Shown here: positions 1-8,082 of the stretch, piece by piece
How positions within the stretch are numbered: the first letter of the stretch is position 1
Layout of the letters: each line of letters opens with the position of its first letter
Origin: Streptomyces pinistramenti
Lineage (GTDB): Bacteria > Actinomycetota > Actinomycetes > Streptomycetales > Streptomycetaceae
Length of the DNA stretch: 64,000 nt
Assembly: GCF_020564935.1 (NCBI RefSeq)
Contig: NZ_JAJCXB010000001.1
Span: 186,001-250,000 of the forward strand
Direction: 5' to 3'
Translations under genes and position numbers: made by a program
Notes under the pieces: generated by a model
What the model was told of the DNA's origin: nothing
Databases searched by the model: none
What the model saw: only the letters and a program-made list of their open reading frames with translations

Positions 1-984
1 CGGCTGGGGCTGCAGTTCATGGGCCGCAGGACCTTGGAGACGCTCACCGTCTTGCGCGGGGAAAGCCTGTTGTTGGCTTGTGCGGACGGCCGGTGGACCC
101 GCCGCAGTGGCGGTCACCGCAGCGTCACGGAGGAGGTCCGCCAGGCGATCTTCGCGGTCAAGGCCGAATGCGGTGACCGATCCACCATCTCGATGGCGGC
201 CAAGCACCGGCTGGTGCATCAGTTCATGGCGGAGACCTTCAAGGATTTCCCGACGGAGAAGATCCCCAGCCGGATGACGCTGACCCGGGTCTGGGACGAG
301 TGGTTCGGCTGCACCGGCGCCAGGGCCCGTTACGCGCGCTCGGCCCAAGCCGCCGCAGAGGCAGGAGTCGGCCAGAGGCTGGTGGTCTATCGCCCCGGCC
401 AGGTGATCGCCTTGGACTCGACGCCGTTGCCGGTCAAGCTCCGCGAGACGGTCTTCGGCGAGGCGGTCTCCTCGACGCTCACGCTGGGGTTGGACCTCTA
501 TACGCATGGGGCGCCCGCATTCCGGCTGACGCTGGAGTCGGACACCTCGGTGGACGTCGCGATGCTGCTGCGGGACGTGATGCTGCCGCTGCCGATGCGT
601 GAGAGCTGGGGCGAGGACATGGCCTGGCCCTATCCCGGGGTTCCTGCGGACATCGTTACCGAGTTCGCCGGCCATGAGGTCGCCGCCTTGCCGTTCTTCG
701 CACCGGAGACGGTGACCACCGATCACGGCAGCTCCTATAAGAACCACGACCTGGTTGAGGCCGAGAGGGTGCTGGGCTGCAACATCCTGCCGGCCCGCAC
801 TTTCCGGGCCAGCGACAAGTTCGCGGTCGAGCGGGCCTTTCGAGCGTTCAACACCATGCTGCTCGAGCATCTGCCCGGCTACACCGGCGTCGATGTCGCC
901 GACCGCGGGGCCGACCCCGAGGGGGACGCGGTGCTGACCAGATCGCAGATGGAGCACGTGATCGCGACCTTCATCGTGAAAGTC
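1..984 (+). pseudogene. TniA-like DDE transposase, 5' portion (gene split by insertion)
   Basis: N-terminal and catalytic part of a Mu/TniA-type integrase-fold transposase that would cut and join transposon ends. The frame is open to the left edge, so the true start lies outside the window. Counting from the ATG at 19, the catalytic triad is readable: Asp at about 133 (ALDSTP), Asp at about 235 (TTDHGSSY) and Glu at about 271 (FAVERAF), a classic D(35)E spacing. After GTC at 984 the frame runs into foreign sequence (TTTACCGACCG) and stops at 1014 with unrelated residues. The missing C-terminal beta-barrel half is found in frame at 11642-12505. I infer one gene interrupted by a 10.66-kb insertion, so no intact transposase is made from this copy. 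Confidence 0.85.
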
Positions 985-1063
985 TTTACCGACCGTAGTT
1001 TGTGCTGTTCGTGATGTCTGTTCGAGCCTGTGGCATGGACGTCATGGGCTTGTTTACCGACCG
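985..1063 (+). repeat. Left-end direct repeats of TTTACCGACCG
   Basis: TTTACCGACCG occurs at 985-995 exactly at the tniA break and again at 1053-1063, 68 bp downstream and just ahead of tnpA. The reverse complement stands at the right border (11631-11641). The placement suggests recombinase recognition sites of the Tn554-like element. This is inference from position and identity only. Confidence 0.55.
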
Positions 1064-1106
1064 GGTTCAGGACGTTCGTCATGTTCTGGAGTCGGTATGG
1101 AGGACG

Positions 1107-2147
1107 ATGGTGCGGCACCTTGTGGTCGGGGACTTGAGGGTCCAGCGGATCGAGCGGAAGGGCGGGTGGAGGTCATGGACCATCGTCTGGCCCGAGGGTG
1201 CTCTCCACGCCGAAGCGGACAGGTTCCTGCGCGTCCATGACGGCTCGGGCACGCAGAAGACTTACGCGTACTACCTGGTTGATCATCTGCGATGGCTGGA
1301 GCGGGAGTGCCTGGCCTTTGGCGCGGTCCAACTGCGCGACCTGGAACGGTACATGGGCATTGTCGGCGCCGATGTCCACATGCCGCTCGGCGAGCCGTGG
1401 CGGGTGGGCAAGCGGCCCTACGGCCGGGACGCGTCGGCGACCGCGGCGTCCTGCCTGAAGGGCTTCTACCTGCACCAAGCCTCTCTCGGCGTCAATGTGG
1501 GCCTCGGTGAGAAGCTCGACGGCACGCGGCTGCCGTCGCGAGTGGACCGGCGCCGCTCGCTCCTCGGCACGTGAAGACGGCCATGCCAGCGAACCCGCTC
1601 GCGCCGAAGGGACCACACCGCCGGCACCCGAAGATGCTGCCCGACGGCGCGAGGGAGAAACTGTTGGCGACGGTGAACTCGGCCCGGGACCGGATGATGG
1701 TTACCTGGCTGGCCGACGGCGGCCTGCGCATCGGCGAGCTCTGCGGGCTGCACGGTTACTGGCGGGCTGATCAAGCGGGTCAGCCCGGCGATGGTGCACT
1801 CCTACTTCGAGTACCTCACCAGCGAGTACCCGCGCGAAGCAGGACATGGCATGCTCCTGGTCCAGCTGCACGGCGCCTGCGCCGGACAGCCGTGGGCGCC
1901 GGTCGGGGCCCGCCGGATGCTCGGCCGGGCCGGGAATCGCGCTGGTCTGGGGCTGGTGAAACCCCACGCCTTCCGGCACACGTTTACTTCCGCGGTCCTC
2001 GACGCCGCCGACGGCAACTTGCTGATCGCCCGGGACGCCGGCGGCTGGGCCTCGGCCGCCACCGTCGACGAGGTCTACGGACACGTCGACATCCACGACC
2101 CCGCCTTCGACTCCGCTCTGCGCGCGGTCTGGGGTGAGACGCGGTGA
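1107..2147 (+). pseudogene. Tn554 TnpA-like tyrosine recombinase, frameshifted and internally deleted
   Basis: Smaller recombinase of a Tn554-type trio. The ATG at 1107 follows GGAGG, and the SAM-like core-binding domain reads well to 1571. There the frame is lost: the text reads LLGT-stop, while the next frame resumes VKTAMPANPLAP at 1571, as if one base were missing near 1569. The catalytic domain then reads ADGGLRIGELCGLH to about 1755, where it jumps back to the first frame at TGGLIKRVSPAM. The residues normally between the catalytic Arg region and this point are absent, suggesting a deletion of roughly 100 bp. The C-terminal HxxRH box (PHAFRHTFT) and the YGH region are present. The stop overlaps the tnpB GTG. 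Two independent lesions make function very unlikely. Confidence 0.75.
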
Positions 2148-4786
2148 CCGAGACAGTTCCGGCCCCGGTTCGGGTTGGGCGGGAGGGACGGGACCGGTTC
2201 GAGATCATGACCGCGCTGGTCAACTCCCCGACCTTCGATCCGGTGTTCCGCTCGGAGATCGTCGAGATCCCACCAGACCACCCTGTCTACCGATGGATCT
2301 GCCTGGTCACCGATTGCGAACGGCCGAGAGCAGGCCGGGGAGATCTCTGCGGCGCCCACGAAACTGCCTGGCGTCGGCTCCGCGCGGAGCAGTCCCGGGC
2401 AGACTTCCTGCGCACCGCCGACCTGGTCGGGCACGGCGAGGAACTGCGCGAACGGCCGTGCCGGCTATGCCCCGAGCGGCCGTCACGCCAGTTGACGTGG
2501 GAGTTGTGTCACCACCACCAGTTCAGCTGGTATCACCACCGTGACCGGCACGGAGACGCCGCCGACTTCGACAGCTGGCTGGCCAAGCAGTCGCCCCGGC
2601 CCGGATATGGACGCTGCAAGGCCGTGGTCTGCCCTGACCTGGTGGAATCGCCCCTGGGGCTTTGCTGTCGGCACCATCGGCGCTATCGCAGAGAGGGACG
2701 GCCGGGCGGAGCCGTGCTGCCCGCGCAGTGGGGCAACCGCTACGAGCGGGTCGGTTCGCCAGTGCCGGTCGCCTACGACAACGAATCGGACTTCCGGTGG
2801 TGGTGCTCAAGGACAGCGCCGGTATCCCGACCGGGTCAGATCAACCTCCGGGGTCTGCACCCGCTCCTGAGAGCTGAGACCCAGTGGGGACTGTTCGTCC
2901 ATGCCCGTGGATCGGGCAGGCGCTGGGAACTCATCCAGGTCCAGAGCCTGGCGGACTATTGTCGCGACCACGGATTTCACTCGCTCACCGACCTGGCTGC
3001 CGACAGCCTGGACCTGGACGAGGAAGATAGTCGGCTGACCACAGCTGGCCTGGACGCCTCCTACCTCGCCCGGATCCTCATAGACCTGCTCACCCCGCTC
3101 TATGTGACGCCGGAGCAGACCCGCGAGCAGGGCTACCTGAACACCGAGCATTTCGGCCGCAGGCTGAACAACCGGTCGGCACGCATCGACCTGACCCCGA
3201 TATCCCAGCGATGGCTCCGCGACCTTGCCTGGGATCATTTCGCCGCGATACTGCGATCACCGAGCTGCCCGCGCTCAGGTCACACCTTCGACGGCACCCG
3301 GCGGGCCTGCACCGAACTCAGCGCCTTCCTGGAGATCCAGGCCCCCGGCGGCAGTCACGACCCAAGGCTGCTTCGGGCGCATCACGTTCACGACTTCGCT
3401 GCCGACCAACGGCTGCGGGAACTGGACGGGCTGCCGTCCCTGGGAATGAAAGGTCTGCACGGGAAGCCTTCCATCGTGACGGCCTACACCCGCCAGATGG
3501 TCTTCACCCGCACCCGGCGGATTCTCTTGGAAGCCCTGGAATCGGTCGAAGCCGAACGGCTCGGCCTCGACCGGGGTTTCGTCACCGCCATGCCCCCTCC
3601 GGGAAGGATCGTCACCCGAACACGAACCCCCTTCTCCGACGAAGTCGCCCGGGCCCTCGCCGCGGAAGCGAACCTGCAGACGCTCGCCGCCTGCCACGAC
3701 CCGGCCGACCGCGGACTGCGCGACGCCTGGGAGACCATCGTCGTCACCGGACGACGCTGCAGCGAGGTGATCAAACTGCGTCTGGACTGCCTGGGCCGCT
3801 ACGGCGGCCTCCCCATGCTCTGGCACGACCAGACGAAGGTCGGCAACTACGACGCCGCGATCCGCATCCCAGAACAGCTCCACCAGCGGCTGGAAGCCCG
3901 GCAGCGTAAGACCCTGGCGCTGTTCGCCACGCGCCACAACCGCCAGCCGACCCCGGAGGAGCGCGCCCACCTGCCGCTGTTCCCCAGTAACCAGCGCAAC
4001 AGTGACAGCCGCCGGCCGCTGTCCTACCAGTGGTTCCACCGGGGCTTCAAAGCATGGATCAACGGCCTCGACATCGGCCGGTGGGTGCCCCACCAAGCCC
4101 GGCACTCGCTGGCCACCAGCCTGCTTCGAGCCGGAGCGAGCCTGACCCACATCCGTCGATACCTCGGCCAGGTCTCCGAGCGCATGGCCGAGCATTACGT
4201 CCACCTCGCCCAGTCCGACCTGGAGAGTGTGCTCCAGCACGTCTGGGTCGCCGGCCCCGGTGCCGCCAACCCCGGCGAAATCCTCACCGACGACCTCACC
4301 CCACTCACCCGAGAGCACGCCATGGCCATCGCCATCGACCTCGGCCGCCGCAGCACCCCCGCCGAGGGTGGCTTCTGCACCTTCCAGCCCGTCGTCGACG
4401 GCGGCGACTGCCCCTGGAGCCTCAACTGCCACTCTTGCGACAAGTTCGTCCTGTCCGGGGCCGACCTCCTCTACTGGCGGCGCAAGCGCGAGCAGTGGCG
4501 ACTGCTGGCCGAGGGCGCCCCGGACGATGCCACCGCCGACTACCTGCACGCCTACTTCGAACCCACCGCCCGCGCCATCGACGGCCTGGAGAAGGCCCTG
4601 GCCGGCCTCGGCCTCCTCGATGACGCCCTCGCCCTGGACCTGCGCAAACCCCAGGACTACTTCCACCGTGTCTGGTCCACCGCCTTCCGCGCCACCGACC
4701 TCGCCGACGTGGGCAGCGACGAGCCGGACGAGTACAGCGATGCGTGCACAACCAACGGCGACGACCCCGAACAGGAAGCCGCATGA
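2144..4786 (+). CDS. Tn554 TnpB-like large tyrosine recombinase
   Basis: An 880-residue tyrosine recombinase, the large subunit of a Tn554-type transposition set (TnpA and TnpB recombinases with TnpC accessory). The catalytic residues appear in order near the C-terminal half: Arg at about 536 (TGRRCSEV), Lys at about 564 (QTKVG), HxxRH at about 649 (HQARHSLAT) and the nucleophile Tyr at about 684 (AEHYVHL). The N-terminal 200 residues hold several Cys/His pairs, and the tail has a Cys/His cluster (CPWSLNCHSC) typical of TnpB-like proteins. GTG at 2144 overlaps the tnpA stop and the stop overlaps the tnpC start, so the three were translationally coupled. The frame is intact, but its partners are damaged. 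Confidence 0.85.
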   Translation: MTETVPAPVRVGREGRDRFEIMTALVNSPTFDPVFRSEIVEIPPDHPVYRWICLVTDCERPRAGRGDLCGAHETAWRRLRAEQSRADFLRTADLVGHGEELRERPCRLCPERPSRQLTWELCHHHQFSWYHHRDRHGDAADFDSWLAKQSPRPGYGRCKAVVCPDLVESPLGLCCRHHRRYRREGRPGGAVLPAQWGNRYERVGSPVPVAYDNESDFRWWCSRTAPVSRPGQINLRGLHPLLRAETQWGLFVHARGSGRRWELIQVQSLADYCRDHGFHSLTDLAADSLDLDEEDSRLTTAGLDASYLARILIDLLTPLYVTPEQTREQGYLNTEHFGRRLNNRSARIDLTPISQRWLRDLAWDHFAAILRSPSCPRSGHTFDGTRRACTELSAFLEIQAPGGSHDPRLLRAHHVHDFAADQRLRELDGLPSLGMKGLHGKPSIVTAYTRQMVFTRTRRILLEALESVEAERLGLDRGFVTAMPPPGRIVTRTRTPFSDEVARALAAEANLQTLAACHDPADRGLRDAWETIVVTGRRCSEVIKLRLDCLGRYGGLPMLWHDQTKVGNYDAAIRIPEQLHQRLEARQRKTLALFATRHNRQPTPEERAHLPLFPSNQRNSDSRRPLSYQWFHRGFKAWINGLDIGRWVPHQARHSLATSLLRAGASLTHIRRYLGQVSERMAEHYVHLAQSDLESVLQHVWVAGPGAANPGEILTDDLTPLTREHAMAIAIDLGRRSTPAEGGFCTFQPVVDGGDCPWSLNCHSCDKFVLSGADLLYWRRKREQWRLLAEGAPDDATADYLHAYFEPTARAIDGLEKALAGLGLLDDALALDLRKPQDYFHRVWSTAFRATDLADVGSDEPDEYSDACTTNGDDPEQEAA

Positions 4787-5426
4787 ACACCGCCACCGTT
4801 TCCGAGCCCCGCACCGCGGCGGCCCTGGCCGCCCGCCGTCGCAAGACCGAGACCGCCCTTGAGCGGGTCCGCCAAGCCCTCGCCCGCCTCCGGCGTGAGA
4901 AGGCCCAGGTCAGCGTGACCGCCGTCGCCCGCCGAGCGGACGTCTCCCGCACCTTCCTCTACGACAACACCGAGGCCAGAGCCGCGGTCTCCGCAGCGAT
5001 GGCTGAGGCCGGCGAACGCCGGGCCCAGACGCTTGCCGAACAGGATGACGAACGCGAAGCGATCTGGCGCGAACGCGCACTGAACGCCGAGGACGCCCTC
5101 AAGGCCGCCCGAAGCGAGATTCTCGCCCAGCGCACCCGTATCGGCGAACTCCTGGGCCAGGTCCGAGACTTGCAAGCCGAATGGACCCAGGAATCCGTCC
5201 AGCGGATCACCACCGAGAACACGACTCTCAAGCAGCGGGTCCGCCAGCTCACCACCGACAACCGCACCCTCGAAGAGCGGCTCAAGGCCGCCCGCTCCAA
5301 CCTCGTTTCCAGGACCGGCGCGTCGCCGACCTCGAAGCCCTCGACATGTGGTGGTGGCGGCGACACCCGCGTCTGCTCGTCGGCGATCTCGGCCGCTCGC
5401 TCCGCTCAGCGGGCGCCACCGACTGA
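4783..5426 (+). pseudogene. Tn554 TnpC-like coiled-coil accessory protein (DUF6262-like), probably frameshifted
   Basis: The ATG overlaps the tnpB stop (ATGA). The first 175 residues are highly charged and helical: a short HTH-like stretch (VSVTAVARRADVSRTFLYD) and then a long coiled coil (IGELLGQVRDLQAEW, ENTTLKQRVRQL). This matches the DNA-binding plus coiled-coil layout of Tn554 TnpC-type proteins. Near 5305 the frame continues as non-helical sequence, whereas the +2 frame reads RFQDRRVADLEAL, the expected coiled-coil ending, up to a stop at 5426. A one-base loss is inferred. An IS5-family remnant begins 45 bp further on. Confidence 0.6.
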
Positions 5427-5471
5427 TCATCGACAGGACAACGCCCGAGAATCCGCCAGGCCAGGGCCACT

Positions 5472-6148
5472 GAGCCTTTTCCAACCGGTTGACGGCTTGT
5501 TGGCCTGCGGAGAGCGTCTCCCAGCGGCCCCAGTAGGGCAGTCGTATGGTGTCGCCGGCGCCGCGGTAGCCCTTGTCGGCGAAGCATTCGAGGCCGGCTT
5601 CGGTCAGGGCGTCGAGGATGCCGTGGGTGCGGGCGGCCTTGATGTCGTGGATGGTGCCGGGCAGGGCAGGCGAGGCCCACAGCAGTCGCCCCATCGGATC
5701 GGTGATGACCTGCACGTTCATGCCGTGTTTCTTGTGTTTCCCGGAGTAGAAGGGCCAGTCGGCCGCTGTCCGGTCGATCGGCAGCAGCGTGCCGTCCAGC
5801 ATCACGAACGCCTTGGTGGAGGCGGTCTTCATCGCTCCGGCGAGGGTCGGCGCGAGAGCGGCCAGGACGTCGATGGCCTCGACGACGTACCGGTAGGCGG
5901 TGGCGGTGCCGCCGCCGAAGCCGGCGGCGAGCTGGGCGTAGGTATGGCCGCAGCGCAGGTGTGCCAGGACGAGCAGGGCCTGACGGCCCGCGCTCACGCG
6001 ACGCCAGCGCGTTCCGCGTTCCTGGCGGTGGATCCGCAGGTGAGTGGCCAGGTAGCGCAAGGTCGAGCTGGACACATCGACGCCGGCGGGTAGACAAGCA
6101 CGCGGAAGCTCCTGGCAGACAGGCGATCTTGGTCGTGAACCCGTCTAC
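5472..6148 (-). mobile_element. Defective IS5-family copy (internal and 5' deletions)
   Basis: Reads on the minus strand as the same transposase found complete at 10775-11512, starting at 6075. It is nearly identical up to QQAVNR and then jumps directly to the terminal repeat GTTGGAAAAGGCTC (5472-5486 on the plus strand). About 150 bp are missing, including the C-terminal helix and last catalytic region. The other end stops matching the intact copy at about 6148, so the second terminal repeat is also lost. A few substitutions separate the two copies (DW versus DR, IHD versus VHD). It cannot encode an active enzyme or be recognised at both ends. Confidence 0.8.
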
Positions 6149-6278
6149 TGGCCGTGGGCTTGCCGACCCCGCTGAAGGCACCACGCGAGGCTTCGGGTGC
6201 CGCGTAGTCGTGTGTCGGTCCTGGAGTGGCTGTTCGGAGTGGGCAGGGCACGGTCGGGGTGCGGCGGTGACAGGTCGG

Positions 6279-6998
6279 CTACTGACGTGTGATCGGTGTG
6301 TCGGAGCCGCCCTCGAACGTGCCAGCCGGGGGCTGCGACGGGTCGGAGCTGGGCGTGGCCGCGGCCTTGAACAGCGGGGCCAGTGACCGACGCATGTACC
6401 GCCCTGTCCCGACGGCCACGAGCAGTGCCATGACCGGCTCGACGAGCGAGGTGACAGCGGCGGACACGGTCACCGGGAGCGTGTAGGCGAAGGCGACGCA
6501 GGCCAGGGCCGACACACCGAACGCGACCGCCCACAGGACAGTGAGGATCCGCATGGCGCGTAGACCACGCGGTTGGCGGGAGACCGCGTTGAATCGCGGG
6601 GCCGCATCGGGCCGGTTGCGGATGGTGAAGTAGCGCGCGATCAGCAAGATCAGCGGGCTGCGTGTGGGCACCGAGACGGCCGCGGCCACGGCAAGGGCCA
6701 GGTAGATCAGGCCGCCGCGCGCGATCACCGCCCGGGCGTCGTGGGTCACCAGCGCCAGCACCATCGACACCACGAGGAAGATCAGGATCAGGCCGGAGAT
6801 CGCGTTGAACGGACGTCCACGGAGGCGGTCGGCGATCAGTCGAGCCAGCGGGACGACCGAACCGGCGAGATAGGCGAGCACGTCACTGATCCCGAACGCC
6901 CGCAGGACGTAGAAGACCAGTATCGACGGGACCACGTCGACGACGAGGTTGAGCAGTATCGAGCGCCAGGCACTGGGGGCCGGGGCTGGGGTGGTCAT
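6279..6998 (-). CDS. VC0807-like integral membrane protein
   Basis: A protein of about 239 residues with roughly five or six hydrophobic segments (for example ILLNLVVDVVPSILVFYVLR and GLILIFLVVSMVLALV), resembling the VC0807 / DUF3159-like membrane family of unknown biochemical role. The ATG at 6998 is chosen because GGAGG lies seven bases upstream; a GTG at 7013 would leave no ribosome site. It follows the winged-helix regulator by 31 bp on the same strand, the usual pairing for this family. An operon driven from the 8034-8058 region is likely. It sits within the cargo of the inserted element, so horizontal acquisition is probable. Confidence 0.7.
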   Translation of the reverse strand: MTTPAPAPSAWRSILLNLVVDVVPSILVFYVLRAFGISDVLAYLAGSVVPLARLIADRLRGRPFNAISGLILIFLVVSMVLALVTHDARAVIARGGLIYLALAVAAAVSVPTRSPLILLIARYFTIRNRPDAAPRFNAVSRQPRGLRAMRILTVLWAVAFGVSALACVAFAYTLPVTVSAAVTSLVEPVMALLVAVGTGRYMRRSLAPLFKAAATPSSDPSQPPAGTFEGGSDTPITRQ

Positions 6999-7029
6999 GA
7001 GCGTGCCCTCCACGGACAGTCGGAGTTGG

Positions 7030-8016
7030 TCAGGGGTGACGGGTGGACAGCGGGCGGTACACCTCGACCGCGAGGTCCTTCGTCACCGCAGTGGCGATGT
7101 CAGCGAGCGCGGCCACCGCGATCGAGACGAGGTAGCGGCCGACGGAGAACCAGGCCACCGCCGTGGCCGGTGCTCCGTCCTCGTTGGCGGGCAGCAGGTA
7201 GCCGCGGGCTGCCGGCACGCCGACGTCCACCGCGGAGGGATTCATGACCGCGAGGATCGATGTGCAGTCCGACGCGCCGCCGAGTTCAACCACGATCGCG
7301 TGTGCGATGCCCTGGCCCTCCTGCTCACCCCCGTCCTCCGCGCTGCTGTTGTGCTCTGGGCCGACGATCGGCCATGACGTGATCCAGCCACCGCGCAGCC
7401 CGTGACTCATCAACATCAGCCGCTGTTCGCGCTGTTCGGTGAAGCTCGAGTAGCCGGCCGGCATGTCGTAGCGCGCACTGATGGGCCCGGAACGCAGCGG
7501 CTCCGCGCGCCGCCCGGCCAGCACCGGGTCGGTCGGTAGGAGGGTCGAGTGGTCGATCCGGCCCGGGGACGCGTCCTCACCACAGCCGTCCGCTCGCGCG
7601 TCCCGGGCGGTGTCCGCGGCGGTGTCGTCGTCGGCGAGCAGGGCTGCGAACACGATGGACATGGCCACGACGCGGTCCTCGTCCGGGTCGGTTCCGGTCC
7701 GGCCGGCCTCCTGCGAAGCCGTGGTGAGCAGCTTGGTCAACAGTTCCTGCTCTTCCCGGAACACTTCGGCTCCGGCCGCGGTCATTCGGACCCAGGTCCG
7801 CGGCCGCCGGTTCTCGAACACCTTCTCCGTGGTGATGTAGCCGTGCTCCTCCAGCACGCCCAGGTGGCGGCTCAGGCTGCCGTTGGACTGCCCCAGAGCG
7901 TCCCGCAACTGCGAGAACGTGCACGGTCCACGTCGGTCGACGATGGCCAAGACGCCGAGGCGTACCCGCTGGTGAACCACTTCGCGCAACCCTGACTCGG
8001 GCTCTTGCTCCGCCAC
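7030..8016 (-). CDS. Winged-helix (ArsR/MarR-like) transcriptional regulator
   Basis: A 328-residue protein whose first 90 residues form a winged helix: LGVLAIVDRRGPCTFSQL, then a recognition helix region (QSNGSLSRHLGVLEEHGYI) and a wing rich in Arg. The long C-terminal part has no motif I recognise; it contains an Asp-rich stretch and a hydrophobic tail. GTG at 8016 has AGGAG five bases upstream. The gene is divergent from the gamma-glutamyltransferase-like gene, and the 66-bp gap contains a perfect palindrome, so it probably represses itself and both flanking transcripts. The ligand is unknown. Confidence 0.7.
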   Translation of the reverse strand: MAEQEPESGLREVVHQRVRLGVLAIVDRRGPCTFSQLRDALGQSNGSLSRHLGVLEEHGYITTEKVFENRRPRTWVRMTAAGAEVFREEQELLTKLLTTASQEAGRTGTDPDEDRVVAMSIVFAALLADDDTAADTARDARADGCGEDASPGRIDHSTLLPTDPVLAGRRAEPLRSGPISARYDMPAGYSSFTEQREQRLMLMSHGLRGGWITSWPIVGPEHNSSAEDGGEQEGQGIAHAIVVELGGASDCTSILAVMNPSAVDVGVPAARGYLLPANEDGAPATAVAWFSVGRYLVSIAVAALADIATAVTKDLAVEVYRPLSTRHP

Positions 8017-8033
8017 TTTAACTCCTGATCCGT

Positions 8034-8058
8034 GTGTAGTCTCAGATTGAGACTACAC
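8034..8058. promoter_or_regulatory. Perfect 25-bp palindromic operator
   Basis: Arms GTGTAGTCTCA (8034-8044) and TGAGACTACAC (8048-8058) are separated by GAT. It lies between the divergent regulator (start 8016) and the GGT-like gene (start 8083), the expected place for an autoregulatory operator of a dimeric winged-helix protein. Binding is inferred. Confidence 0.7.
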
Positions 8059-8082
8059 TCCAAAAGGGAAAGGTCGGTAAAC

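Noticed and set aside
1571..2137. A separate 188-residue gene starting at GTG 1571
   Set aside because: Its first 60 residues are the middle of a tyrosine recombinase and the rest is out-of-frame text; it is better explained as a broken tnpA.
4657..6075. A continuous 472-codon minus frame spanning the IS5 remnant and tnpC
   Set aside because: Only the part from 6075 to about 5487 is transposase; the rest is fortuitous read-through across the deletion junction and antisense to tnpC.
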